Assembly: GCA_934636825.1 (NCBI GenBank) | Contig: CAKUBG010000008.1 | Location: 1-64,000 of the forward strand | Origin: an uncultured bacterium | GTDB lineage: Bacteria; Vulcanimicrobiota; Xenobia; Xenobiales; Xenobiaceae | Direction: 5' to 3' | DNA length: 64,000 bases | Shown: in pieces, positions 8,601 to 16,548 of the stretch | How positions within the stretch are numbered: the first letter of the stretch is position 1 | How the letters are laid out: every line of letters starts with the position of its first letter | Position numbers and translations under genes: made by a program | The notes under the pieces: generated by a model | Seen by the model: the letters and a program-made list of their open reading frames with translations, nothing else | What the model was told of the DNA's origin: nothing | Database searches by the model: none

Positions 8601-9015
8601 CTTTTTCAATTTGGCTCTTATAGTCGGTTACGGAAAAGTTGATGAATTCGTTTAATTCATCTTTAGTAAGAGGTTCTTCACCCTCTTCTTTACGTCTGGC
8701 ATTTTCTTGGCTTATTTCAAATAAAAGGTTACTTAAATCGGCACTTTGCTGTTCGGTAAGTTCGCTGGATTCTTTGCCAAACAAAGCGGCCACATCTTCG
8801 GTGGTGAAAGACTTGTCGAAATTTTCTCTTTGAGCCTTGGCTACTGCTTCGGCATCTTCGCTGCCTTCAAGTTGAGCAGATCCGGCAATTTGCACTGAAT
8901 CGTCTATATTAAAACTTATGCCCATTTGCGCGGCAAAATCTTGGTTGCCTAAAATAGGCATATTACCTGTAATAGATGACATCAGGTTCGTTAAGGAAGT
9001 GGAGTTAAAAGACAT
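5689..9015 (-). CDS. 1108-residue coiled-coil protein with C-terminal CHAP/NlpC-like amidase domain
   Basis: No signal peptide or membrane helix is visible, and AGGAGG sits just before the ATG. Residues 1-160 are acidic and mixed. About 200-235 is a Glu/Ala/Lys repeat tract. About 240-300 is a Gly/Ser/Thr linker with a GSTGSV triplication. About 300-560 is strongly heptad-like coiled coil rich in Gln/Glu/Lys. About 600-980 is helical. Residues about 985-1108 form a compact domain with GWCYAG (Cys1003) and YHGHIY (His1073, His1075), the layout of papain-like CHAP or NlpC/P60 amidases. The expected reaction is hydrolysis of a peptide or cell-wall amide. The absence of a Sec signal suggests an intracellular role, release by lysis, or a non-Sec export route. 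The mosaic architecture is unfamiliar to me; the domain assignment is by motif only. Confidence 0.7.
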   Translation of the reverse strand: MSFNSTSLTNLMSSITGNMPILGNQDFAAQMGISFNIDDSVQIAGSAQLEGSEDAEAVAKAQRENFDKSFTTEDVAALFGKESSELTEQQSADLSNLLFEISQENARRKEEGEEPLTKDELNEFINFSVTDYKSQIEKGEKAEEIQSGEVSEEDEDTGEVDSLGKTLSELGIEELTDEQMEGINKALEQYENGEEVTAAKDAKAAKEAKEAEEAKAKEEAKQAEQAQANENAQSTPQTQQSQPSQGNSGSSGASPVSSSGGTGNYSPVGSTGSVGSTGSVGSTGQTAAASEAATSASNVPEMAEDLQGLQQQKAEAQTKVGDITSQVESKKSEINQRKADVAKEVGTDGLSPQQKVEQQKNQTDYDKAKADYDRAQQEKAKVQQDNNQTNQEIAQNQQSLYTKAAEKQAKSAELSSAQNELSSLTPPSAPSGDDKEAKAAYESAKAEYDAKKAELQAKVDQLKAEEKAIQSEITKLEQKNSNLERRKATQEQRLTNYEEQMTRAQSIMDEKMAAIQEGNPAVKEAIEQDEQLQALEAEIADLESQKTEQEQFIRQLDNQIALKEKQDSAVQQLRQEEAQKDFENALNAAGNPTGELKNPDPLGLNSPFSFHNEREAVDVTDPEKAGEAIEWAREALEQDPNNEKAQAVLEAGSGYLEQKQASAENAAVEAVNNLPDGLKDGANAYIQEAIANTDGRNVNDVVREAIADYTKGLLDKDDLSDEDRALVQTAAKATAASVKADKQYHQVLEAESEVEFYKAVDELPENAKAEAYAMRDSVNALDRKGACQSVTDAYTDIAEYLEKHPDADLDMQTAKSMFGDYGPVALAALQDESGEMATQLLDEGNYADYEGVVLPSLFPGVEPERKPETIPNGGGYKGDTTSLYRDNVIDMANRNVENFSEKYNEVASGDYSPYSREWKNVNSMAKDAEGWQYLSDEYSLKLTKERETGYAERIAAGTLSEAAIKAMSEPTLEDLMSGSTEFGLQIAQSSLTEAQNRNTTGWCYAGVSSALSRLGVSIGGPSAFCAVGELDSKYADRFTKFTSADITKDQLKQLPAGAIVVYGSGSGYNGGYHGHIYVSQGNGQETSDHLANVYPEGYGNEYYVYFPK

Positions 9016-9278
9016 GACGCCTCCTTGGCTTATAGTTACTTATAAAATCCCGACAAATAGGGCAAAAGTCTAGTCTTAGCTTTATAATTTGCTAAACTTT
9101 TATTTATTTTTGTATTGTTTATAAAAGTGTCTTATGCCTTGCGCAAAGTAAATGCTCAGGTTAATCATTTACATAACAAAATTGTTTTATATGTATATAT
9201 TGCATATATTATGCATTGCAACAATTTTTCTTGCCCTACAAAATAAAGCATAACTGGGATTTTTTACTCATATAAAAT
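9016..9278. other. AT-rich non-coding region upstream of the coiled-coil gene
   Basis: With the terminator at 9279-9324 this makes a 326-base gene-free gap. It is very AT-rich, with ATATGTATATATTGCATATA-type palindromic stretches around 9190-9220. It must hold the minus-strand promoter of the 5689-9015 gene, but no -35/-10 pair stands out above the AT background. Confidence 0.4.
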
Positions 9279-9324
9279 AAAGCTCCTACGTTTGAAACGA
9301 TAAGATAAACGCAGGAGCTTTTTT
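9279..9324 (-). terminator. terminator of the copper-amine-oxidase-N gene
   Basis: Arms AAAGCTCCTACGTTT and AAACGCAGGAGCTTT pair with one mismatch. Read on the minus strand the stem is followed by ATTTTATAT; on the plus strand it is followed by TTT. It lies 18 bases after the minus-strand stop codon. Confidence 0.75.
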
Positions 9325-9341
9325 GTGTTAGTCACTAAAAA

Positions 9342-10742
9342 TTAGTCGCGGGTTACGGTGCGGCTAATATCGGCTACTTTCTCGCCATCGAGGTAAGCTT
9401 CACCGTTAATAGTGATAGTCATACCTGAACGCATGGAAGAAAGGTCTACTTTAGTATCAAAAGCGCCCTGGGAATCGGCGACAGTTTCTACATTGATGGC
9501 TTTACCTTTAATGGTAATAAGGTTCATTACAGAAGCTTTACCAACAATTTCAAATTTTACAGTGGCCTTGGGAGCGGTAGTTCCTACCAAATGTAAGGTA
9601 GTGCCTACTTTTTCGTTGGCTTCAGGGACGCTGAGTTTAATAGTATAACTTTGGGAAGTAGCGCTGGAAGAAGTCTTCTTGCCGCAAGTGAAAGTCCAAG
9701 AGTAATCAATTTTCTGGCCTTCATTGTCGATACCCAAAACTTTGGCACTGTGTTTTCCGGCAGTAAAGCTATTTTCAGGAACGTAACTAATGGCTTTGGT
9801 ATCGTAATCGCAAGAGCCGGTCACTTCGTTGTCGTCTAAGAAGAGGCGGATAGAACCTTCGCTAATTTTGTTGACAAATTCTACTTTTACAGAATTGGCA
9901 CGGCGCACGGAAGCGTTGGGAGCCGGATTGATGGCAGTAAAGAATTTGTTCAACTTAGGATCGTTGACTACATTAACAGTGGAAGAGGAAGAAGCAGAAG
10001 ACTTACTGTTGATAGTAACAGTCTGAGCGGCTTCTTTGGAACCGTCTTTACCATCTTTAGCTAAGCGTCCGACTAAAACAGCGTCGGAGACTTTCATATT
10101 TTTGAGGATAGTCAAAGAGCCGGAGTAGACGCCATCTTTATCTTCGTGCATGGGAATATCAGTTTTAAAACCAACAATATCGAAAGTGGCTTTGCAACCG
10201 GCTTCACCGCGCATTTGTACGGTAAGGGTATCACCAGTACGCAAAACGCGACGAGGGCTGACGATCAACTCTTCGATAGCTAAATCGCCGGAAGAAGCGC
10301 CTTTGCTGTTTACATAAACGGTTTTGGAAGCGCCTTCCCATTTAACTTCTGCGCCTAAAGCTTCGCCGATAAAACGAAGAGGAACCATGGTGGTACCGTC
10401 TACGGAAGCGGCCGGAGTAGAGAGCACTTTCAAAGCGCCATTTATATAAGCGTCGGTTTTGCCTAAGCTGAGGCGAATTTCGGTAGAGCCTTTGGTGGCC
10501 GTAACTGTACGGGTAGCGCCTTCCCACTTTACTTCGGCACCCAAAGCTTCGAAGATAGCGCGCATAGGAACTAAAGTAGCTCCATTGAGCATAACGCCGG
10601 ATTGAGATAGCTGCTTGTTGTCTACCAAAACTTTGATAGCCGGAGAAGCAGCACTACTGCTAAGGCTTAAAGTGAATAAAGTGCCAAAAACAGCCAAAAC
10701 AATAGCTAAAGTTTTTACAAAGTTGCTATTACGTTTAAGCAC
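9342..10742 (-). CDS. secreted protein with copper-amine-oxidase-N (stalk) domains and Ig-like C-terminus
   Basis: A 466-residue exported protein. The start is GTG (10740-10742), supported by AAGGAG eight bases upstream and an immediate signal peptide (basic start, hydrophobic core, cleavage near SSAAS). Residues about 35-145 contain the duplicated copper-amine-oxidase N-terminal repeat (PF07833 type), seen twice as GALGAEVKWEGA-like and MVPLRFIGEALGAEVKWEGA-like segments. The rest is beta-rich, with Ig-like or bacterial-intein-like modules and Ser/Thr linkers. In other bacteria this domain is a surface or cell-wall module, not an oxidase; no amine oxidase catalytic domain is present. A structural or adhesive envelope role is inferred. 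Confidence 0.8.
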   Translation of the reverse strand: MLKRNSNFVKTLAIVLAVFGTLFTLSLSSSAASPAIKVLVDNKQLSQSGVMLNGATLVPMRAIFEALGAEVKWEGATRTVTATKGSTEIRLSLGKTDAYINGALKVLSTPAASVDGTTMVPLRFIGEALGAEVKWEGASKTVYVNSKGASSGDLAIEELIVSPRRVLRTGDTLTVQMRGEAGCKATFDIVGFKTDIPMHEDKDGVYSGSLTILKNMKVSDAVLVGRLAKDGKDGSKEAAQTVTINSKSSASSSSTVNVVNDPKLNKFFTAINPAPNASVRRANSVKVEFVNKISEGSIRLFLDDNEVTGSCDYDTKAISYVPENSFTAGKHSAKVLGIDNEGQKIDYSWTFTCGKKTSSSATSQSYTIKLSVPEANEKVGTTLHLVGTTAPKATVKFEIVGKASVMNLITIKGKAINVETVADSQGAFDTKVDLSSMRSGMTITINGEAYLDGEKVADISRTVTRD

Positions 10743-10977
10743 GATATGTTCTCCTTGTTAGAATGCACGAAAGCCGGTTCGAAAGATCATAAATAACTTA
10801 CGCTTCCTTCTTCCGTGTGTTTTAGATTATTGCATTGAAGATGCTTTCAACTTAACTAAGTTAAAAAACCTTTATTTTTATTTTATTTTCGAAAAAGTAG
10901 TCTAATACGCGCCTATATAGCCTAATTCTTACTTTTAGCATTGCCGATAGCCTATATTTTTTTCTCCTTAATGATTC
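10743..10977. other. divergent intergenic region
   Basis: This holds the minus-strand upstream region of the stalk-domain gene and the start of the plus-strand control region. A 13-base palindrome, TTAACTAAGTTAA, lies at 10852-10864. A possible minus-strand promoter, TTGAAA then TAATCT with only 15 bases between, lies just below it; this is weak. Confidence 0.4.
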
Positions 10978-11007
10978 TTGACTATCAATAAGTGTTTCTG
11001 CTATAAC
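10978..11007 (+). promoter_or_regulatory. promoter of the opine dehydrogenase cassette
   Basis: TTGACT (10978-10983) and TATAAC (11002-11007) are separated by 18 bases, a good sigma70-type promoter. It lies 44 bases before the GTG start at 11052. Confidence 0.7.
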
Positions 11008-11051
11008 TAACCACGCCAATGGTTTGTGTCTTTATTTATTCACTTTTATAG

Positions 11052-12155
11052 GTGACTGTTTTGTTATATAAAGAATTATCTGTTGCTGTCTTGGGTGGTG
11101 GCAACTGTGCTCATTCTCTCTCTTGTTATCTTTCTAAGTTGGGTTGTTCTGTACATATGTGGGCGCGTAACTTAAGCCATTTATGCCCTTATGTCGTTAA
11201 AGAACATCATATTCAAGCTTATGGAAAGTTGGAAGGCGACTTTTGCCTCTATTCCGTTAGCTCCGATTTAGAAAAGTCTGTCCGTAATTGCCAGATAATT
11301 TTTGTGGCTACAATAACTACAGCTTATCGAGATATTGCCGCTCGCTTAGCTCCTTATCTTGAACCTGGCCAAATTGTCGTAGTCTTTTCTTCAAAATTGG
11401 CCGGTTCAGTAGAGTTTGAACATACGCTTATGGAATGTAATCCTGATCTTAAGGATAAAATTACTGTCGTTGAGACAGATGCACTTTTTGCCTCTCGCTT
11501 GCAACCTGATGGTAAAATTTGGGTGCGAGGCATTAAGCGTTGGAATTTAGTTTGCACTCCGCAGCGTCGCAACTTAGAAAAAGTTTTTCTTCTTATGCAA
11601 ACTCTGTTCCCAGGATTAAAACCTGCCGATAATGTTATTCAACGCGGTTTAACTGATTTCGGCGCTTTGGCTCACCCTTTAACTATGATTGCCAACATGA
11701 ATAAGGTGGATAGAGCTGAACACTTTCTCTTCTATTGTGAGGGCTTTACTGAACATACCGTAAAGTTGATGCGGGCTTTGGAAGAAGAATTTCAAGCTGT
11801 AGCTAAAGCTTACGATACTCAGTTACTTCCGGCTGAAGAGTGGCTGGATAACTATTATGGGTGCGATTTAGAAGGCCATTCTTTACTGAAAGCTATGCGA
11901 ACTGTACCTAATTATAAAACCAGCGTTGCTCCTGATAAACTTAATCATCGCTATTTACGAGAAGATGTTTGCTCGACTTTAGTTCCTATGCATTATCTGG
12001 CTCAGTTAGCAGACGTAAACACTCCTATTGCCGATGCTATTATCAATATTGCTCAAGTTTTAACTGGCGAAAATTTTTTACAAACAGGACGTACACTGGA
12101 AAGATTAGGTTGGTCAAAGCTCTCTTATTCTGAATTAAAAAAATGGATCGCTTAA
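11052..12155 (+). CDS. NAD(P)-dependent octopine/nopaline-type (opine) dehydrogenase
   Basis: A 367-residue cytoplasmic oxidoreductase. The N-terminal Rossmann fold opens with VAVLGGGNCAHSL (residues 12-24), the GxGN signature of opine dehydrogenases. The C-terminal PF02317-type domain has the conserved ALAHP segment, a downstream LREDVCSTLVPMHYLA stretch and a final GRTLERLGW. These enzymes reductively join an amino acid to a keto acid. In opine metallophore synthesis (CntM, OdhA types) the amino donor is a nicotianamine-like precursor. The gene starts with GTG and has a poor ribosome site. It is followed after one base by an EamA exporter, the arrangement of cntM-cntI. No nicotianamine-synthase-like gene is in view, so the substrate is unknown. 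GpsA-like enzymes are related, but a true GpsA is at 42871. Confidence 0.75.
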   Translation: MTVLLYKELSVAVLGGGNCAHSLSCYLSKLGCSVHMWARNLSHLCPYVVKEHHIQAYGKLEGDFCLYSVSSDLEKSVRNCQIIFVATITTAYRDIAARLAPYLEPGQIVVVFSSKLAGSVEFEHTLMECNPDLKDKITVVETDALFASRLQPDGKIWVRGIKRWNLVCTPQRRNLEKVFLLMQTLFPGLKPADNVIQRGLTDFGALAHPLTMIANMNKVDRAEHFLFYCEGFTEHTVKLMRALEEEFQAVAKAYDTQLLPAEEWLDNYYGCDLEGHSLLKAMRTVPNYKTSVAPDKLNHRYLREDVCSTLVPMHYLAQLADVNTPIADAIINIAQVLTGENFLQTGRTLERLGWSKLSYSELKKWIA

Positions 12156-12156
12156 T

Positions 12157-13056
12157 ATGAAGGGCAGTGCTATATGTGTGCTTTTAGCCCTTTTAGCTGC
12201 TTCTATTGAGCCTATCTTAGTCAAATTGGGATACAGGGGCACTGTTACGCCTCTGCAACTCTTAGTGCTTAAAAATGTGGTGGCTGCGCTGGTTATTTTG
12301 CCTATGACTAGGCATTTTCGCTTGGTGCGCTATACGGATGCTTTACGTATAGGCAGCGTCAGCATTTTGTTGCTTATAACTAATGGTCTAACTTTATACG
12401 CTTTAAAGTATATTTCTGCTGTGGAAGTTATAACTATTGTAACTACTACTCCGGCTATTGTGGCTATGGCAAACTGGGCTTTAGGTAGAGATATTTTGAC
12501 CTGGCGCTTTTGGGTTGGCTTTGCCCTTTGCTTTGCGGGCGTACTACTAACTGTTGATATTGTTGGCAGCAGCTCAGCAGCACTTTCGCGTAGTTGGATA
12601 GGCTATTTGGCTATTATCGGCGCTGTTATCAGTTCTACAATATACAGAGTGCGCATGGAGTCGCTGACCAAGGTTTTTGCACCGGCTCTTATTTCGACTT
12701 GGATTTTTTGGATAAATGCTTTGGTGGCAGTTTTGTTTATATGGCCTTTTCAAGAGCCGTTTCCTAGAGAGTCCCTCTCGATTGGCATTTGGATTGGCTT
12801 AGCTGCTGCTGCCGCCAATGTAGCTTTTTTGTGGGCGATAAAACTGGTTGGCTCGACAAATATGTCTATATTCAATTTATTACAGAGGCCGCTAGTTATT
12901 GTAGCTGCTGCTATTATTTTGTCCGATCCACTTTCTTGGGTACAATGGCTGGGAGTTGCTTGTGTTTTTGTAGGTATTCCCTTAGCCAAAGTACGGCGCC
13001 GGGATGCTCCCGAAGAGCGAGAAAACAAAAAGCTTGCACAGGTAAAATGTTTGTAA
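12157..13056 (+). CDS. EamA/DMT-family inner-membrane exporter
   Basis: A 299-residue protein with ten predicted hydrophobic helices arranged as two five-helix EamA repeats. The first begins LLAASIEPILVKLGYRG; the second begins around IGYLAIIGAVISS. Drug/metabolite transporter family members export small metabolites by proton exchange. The ATG lies one base after the opine dehydrogenase stop, so the two are translationally linked. By analogy with CntI, its cargo could be the opine made by the upstream enzyme. That is inference; other DMT proteins carry amino acids, purines or sugars. Confidence 0.8.
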   Translation: MKGSAICVLLALLAASIEPILVKLGYRGTVTPLQLLVLKNVVAALVILPMTRHFRLVRYTDALRIGSVSILLLITNGLTLYALKYISAVEVITIVTTTPAIVAMANWALGRDILTWRFWVGFALCFAGVLLTVDIVGSSSAALSRSWIGYLAIIGAVISSTIYRVRMESLTKVFAPALISTWIFWINALVAVLFIWPFQEPFPRESLSIGIWIGLAAAAANVAFLWAIKLVGSTNMSIFNLLQRPLVIVAAAIILSDPLSWVQWLGVACVFVGIPLAKVRRRDAPEERENKKLAQVKCL

Positions 13057-13236
13057 AATAGGCATTAAGACGAATTATAAGCCGATTACTAAAAAAAATA
13101 AGCTAACGCCGCTTCCGCTCTGTAAAAAAAACAGAGGAGCCATAACAATCTACTGGGAAAGCGCAAGCCTTAAGTAGTGTGTCATTGGTTATGAAATAGG
13201 GGGCGGCTTTATTATTGTAGGAGACGTGAAGCAAAG

Positions 13237-15213
13237 TTGTCACGCTTTTTTAAATGGATAATTGGCTGGGGGGCCGGACTTTTTATAGCTCTGTTTATTA
13301 TAATTCCCATTGCCGTTTTGGGCTTAACTAGTTTTACCGGTGAGCCCATTCCTATTTTAGAATACCTTGCCACAGGTCAACTTTCAGCTATCGGAAAAGA
13401 ACTGGGTCATAATTTTACATCTCAATATTACGGAGAATTGCTTGATACAAAACGCTACAGCCAAGGTTTGATTAATGCTGTTGGCTTTGTGCCCGGCTTT
13501 ACTGCTTTGTTTTTGCTTATCTCTTTAGCTGGGCGCAGTTTATCAAACTTGATACATGCTAAGTTTGCCGAAAAAATAAGTAGTTTCCCAAACTTAAATT
13601 CAGCCTTGTTCGTAGCAGCTATGTTGACCGCTTTTTCACTGACTTGGAAGAGCTGGTTGCCGGAAAGTTGTCCATTGTATCACTTTATGCATTGGTTAGC
13701 CCCTGGACAGTCCTTGGAAGCCCAACTTATGCAAACTTTCGGCTTTTGCTCTTCGGTAACATTAGTAGCTTGTGGACTTGGCGTGGCTACGGCTTTTTGT
13801 ATAGAGCGAGTCAATACGCCCGGTAGGGGACTATTTAAAGTCCTTAGCATAATTCCCTTAGCTTTGCCTTCTTTTTTAGGCGCTTTAGCTGTAAAAAATA
13901 TTTTAGGCATCAACGGAGTTGTCACCAAAGCTTTAGCTAGTTTGGGATGGAGACTGCCCTTTGAAGCTCAATCTGTTTGGGCTGCCGGATTGACGCAAGT
14001 TTTTCTCTATTTTCCTCTCGTTTTGCTTACCGTCTCGGCTGCGTTGGAATATTTTGACGTTTCTTTAACTGAAGTAGCCAAGGTAACGGGGGCGGACGCT
14101 TTCTTTTATTTTTTAACAGTGCGCTTACCTTTGCTTATGCCGGGAATCCTTAGCGGAGCCTTTTTGGTATTTGTACGATCTTTTGGTGATTTTTCGGCTA
14201 TTAGTTTGCTTATGCCCCTACAATATCCCATGATTGTGGTGGAAGCTTATCGCGATTTGTCAGGATCTACTTATTGGGGAGGAGCTTGTATGCTTTCCAT
14301 ACTGATGATCCTGACCGTTTTGAGTGTGCTTGGCGTGCAAAAATATTATTTGAGCCGCACCGACTTTGAAGTCGTTGGTGGCAAAGGTAATAAAAATATA
14401 CAGCGCTCTAACAGCCCTTGGTTGCGCATGTCGGCTTGTCTTTTTTGTATCGTAATTTTTGCTGTGCCTTTTTGCTTTGTAGTCACTACATTTATAGTCA
14501 GTATTGCCGGCACTTGGGGCATAGAATTTTTGCCCAGCTCCTATACTTTAAGTCGCTATGCTGAAGTATGGAAAGCTTCTTGGTCTTCTGATTCGCCATT
14601 GGCCAATTCTTTTATGTTGGCTTTACCAGGACTTTTCTGGTCATTGCTTTTGGCGACTGTTTCCGCTTCTTTTATTGCTAGAAACAATAGCTACTGGCGC
14701 CATGTCTTAGATTTTTGCGTTCTGTTACCTTTTATTGTGCCAGGAGTAGTTTTTGCCGTAGCTTTAATCTCTACATTTAATGGACCGCCTTTGGCTTTGC
14801 ATTTAACTGGCGCTTTGGTTGTATGTGCTTATATTTTAACCAGTATGCCTTATGGAGTTCGCTCCATCAGCGCTTCCTTTAGCCAAGTGAGTCGCAGTTT
14901 GGAAGAAAGTTCTTCTGTTTTAGGAGCGCCTTCTCTCTTAACTTTTATTAAAATAACTGCTCCCTTAATTCGCCCTGGCATAGCTGCCGGAGCTATTATG
15001 ATTTTTATTGCTTGTATGCAAGAGGTGGCCATTACCTTAATGACTTGTCCTCCTCAGTGGCGTCCACTTTCTACCTATATTTTTATGGAAATACAAGAAG
15101 GCAATGTCTTTAACGCTTCAGCTTATGGTATGGTGCTTTTCCTTTTAATTGTAATTCCTTATTCTTTATATTTCGTTTTTACCGGTAAACAGAATAAGAC
15201 TATGCACAATTAA
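13237..15213 (+). CDS. fused two-domain ABC transporter permease (FbpB/iron(III)-type)
   Basis: 658 residues with about twelve membrane helices in two BPD_transp_1 units. Each carries an EAA-type loop for docking the ATPase: EVAKVTGADAFFYFLTVRLP near residue 280-300 and EESSSVLGAPSLLTFIK near 550-570. Fused permeases of this kind serve binding-protein-dependent importers such as iron(III) (FbpB), thiamine (ThiP) or phosphonate systems. No ATPase or substrate-binding protein is adjacent, so the partners must lie elsewhere. The start is TTG at 13237; GGAG lies 12-14 bases upstream, a long spacing. The 180-base gap after the EamA gene holds a small A-rich hairpin, so this may be a separate unit. 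Position beside the opine cassette makes metal uptake attractive but unproven. Confidence 0.8.
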   Translation: MSRFFKWIIGWGAGLFIALFIIIPIAVLGLTSFTGEPIPILEYLATGQLSAIGKELGHNFTSQYYGELLDTKRYSQGLINAVGFVPGFTALFLLISLAGRSLSNLIHAKFAEKISSFPNLNSALFVAAMLTAFSLTWKSWLPESCPLYHFMHWLAPGQSLEAQLMQTFGFCSSVTLVACGLGVATAFCIERVNTPGRGLFKVLSIIPLALPSFLGALAVKNILGINGVVTKALASLGWRLPFEAQSVWAAGLTQVFLYFPLVLLTVSAALEYFDVSLTEVAKVTGADAFFYFLTVRLPLLMPGILSGAFLVFVRSFGDFSAISLLMPLQYPMIVVEAYRDLSGSTYWGGACMLSILMILTVLSVLGVQKYYLSRTDFEVVGGKGNKNIQRSNSPWLRMSACLFCIVIFAVPFCFVVTTFIVSIAGTWGIEFLPSSYTLSRYAEVWKASWSSDSPLANSFMLALPGLFWSLLLATVSASFIARNNSYWRHVLDFCVLLPFIVPGVVFAVALISTFNGPPLALHLTGALVVCAYILTSMPYGVRSISASFSQVSRSLEESSSVLGAPSLLTFIKITAPLIRPGIAAGAIMIFIACMQEVAITLMTCPPQWRPLSTYIFMEIQEGNVFNASAYGMVLFLLIVIPYSLYFVFTGKQNKTMHN

Positions 15214-15220
15214 CTAGCTT

Positions 15221-15245
15221 TAAAAAAATAAGCAGTTCGCTGCTC
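15221..15245 (-). terminator. terminator of the zinc dehydrogenase gene
   Basis: On the minus strand AGCAG-CGAA-CTGCT is followed by TATTTTTTT. It lies between the convergent permease and dehydrogenase genes. Confidence 0.7.
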
Positions 15246-15302
15246 TTTGGCAAAAAGCACATTGAGAAGCGGACTACTTTTGCATGTGTAACCGAAAAAT
15301 AT

Positions 15303-16349
15303 TTAATCGTTAATGTCGATTATAATTTTTAACGAATTTTGGGCTTGGCGAGAGAGAGCTACGGCATCATTGATCTTTTCCAGGGGGAAATGATGGGTGA
15401 TCATTTGCTCTGCAGTCGATACGCCATGATTTATTAACCAGCGAGCTTCTCTAGTTTCGGTAGGTCCACAGGAATAGCTGGAAATAAGATCTATTTCATC
15501 AAAATAGATTTTATTCATATCCACAGAGAGCATAGTACCAGGCTTAGGCCCCATAAAGAGCAATACTCTGGAAGAGCGGCCTGCACATTGCACACCTTCT
15601 TGCATAGCTTCTGGGTAGGTGGGGCACACCATAACGATATCAGCCCCTTTATGATCTGTTTCAGCAAAAACGACTTCCGGAAACGATTCTTTTGTATAAT
15701 CGACTACGCGATCTACACCAAGTTTAAGACCGTGTTCCATGCGAAAAGGAACTTTATCAGAAGCGATAATTTTGGCTGCTCCCATATATTTAGCCAAAAC
15801 AGCCATCATTTGTCCCATAACGCCTAAGCCCATGATGGCTACAGTATCGCCAGGGATTAAGCGGGCGCGTTTGTAAGCTCTGACTACACAAGCCAAAGGC
15901 TCAATTAAAGTGCCCTCTGCGTAAGACATAGAGTTGGGCAAAATAAGCGTATCTTTATCCAGATTGTTAGCCGGAACTAAACAATATTCGGCTGCTCCAC
16001 CCGGAGTCAATTTTGAATTGCGCCAAGTCTGACACATCACAAAGTTGCCATTTTGACAATGGCGACATTTCATACAAGGAGCGTGATGGTGAATGTAAAC
16101 ACGATCACCTATCTTAAATTTAGTTACCCCTTCGCCCAATTGAACAATCTCGCCAGTCGGCTCGTGACCGATCACAATAGGACATTTTTTATGAACGTAC
16201 CAAGGAGTAACATCGCCCATACATATGCCTAACGCGTGAATTTTGACTAAAGCTTCACCCGGACCTGGTTGAGGAACTTCCATCGTTTCTACGCGAATAT
16301 CGTCATAATCGTGAGCCATAGCTACGCGCATAGTCTTGGGAATTACCAT
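15303..16349 (-). CDS. zinc-dependent medium-chain (MDR) alcohol/polyol dehydrogenase
   Basis: A 348-residue cytoplasmic NAD(P)-dependent oxidoreductase of the medium-chain family. Catalytic-zinc ligands are visible at Cys43 (GICMGD) and His62-Glu63 (GHEPTGE). The structural zinc site is Cys92, 95, 98 and 106 (PCMKCRHCQNGNFVMC). The nucleotide site GLGVMG is near residue 174. The pattern resembles sorbitol, threonine or related polyol dehydrogenases, but substrate cannot be read from sequence. AGGAG precedes the ATG. It probably forms its own unit, since 199 non-coding bases separate it from the upstream minus-strand run. Confidence 0.85.
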   Translation of the reverse strand: MVIPKTMRVAMAHDYDDIRVETMEVPQPGPGEALVKIHALGICMGDVTPWYVHKKCPIVIGHEPTGEIVQLGEGVTKFKIGDRVYIHHHAPCMKCRHCQNGNFVMCQTWRNSKLTPGGAAEYCLVPANNLDKDTLILPNSMSYAEGTLIEPLACVVRAYKRARLIPGDTVAIMGLGVMGQMMAVLAKYMGAAKIIASDKVPFRMEHGLKLGVDRVVDYTKESFPEVVFAETDHKGADIVMVCPTYPEAMQEGVQCAGRSSRVLLFMGPKPGTMLSVDMNKIYFDEIDLISSYSCGPTETREARWLINHGVSTAEQMITHHFPLEKINDAVALSRQAQNSLKIIIDIND

Positions 16350-16548
16350 TTTTCTTCGCTCCTGAGCCTTGCTCTTTTTTAGCTAGATAAAGTGACGCAA
16401 ACGGGCAAGGTCGGCTATTTTCATAGCTGTATTCTTTGGGATATTTTCTTCGCCGCATTATGGCATAGAACAAAAGTTCACGCAAGCAAAGACCGCTTGA
16501 TATAAGCTCCACGCTTAATTATGCCATCAAAAATTTGTGTTCTAGCTT

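Noticed and set aside
9342..10742. Functional copper amine oxidase
   Set aside because: Only the N-terminal stalk-type repeats are present; the catalytic domain and topaquinone motif are absent.
16303..16512. 69-codon frame upstream of the zinc dehydrogenase
   Set aside because: It overlaps the dehydrogenase start in another frame, lacks a ribosome site and has an unlikely composition.
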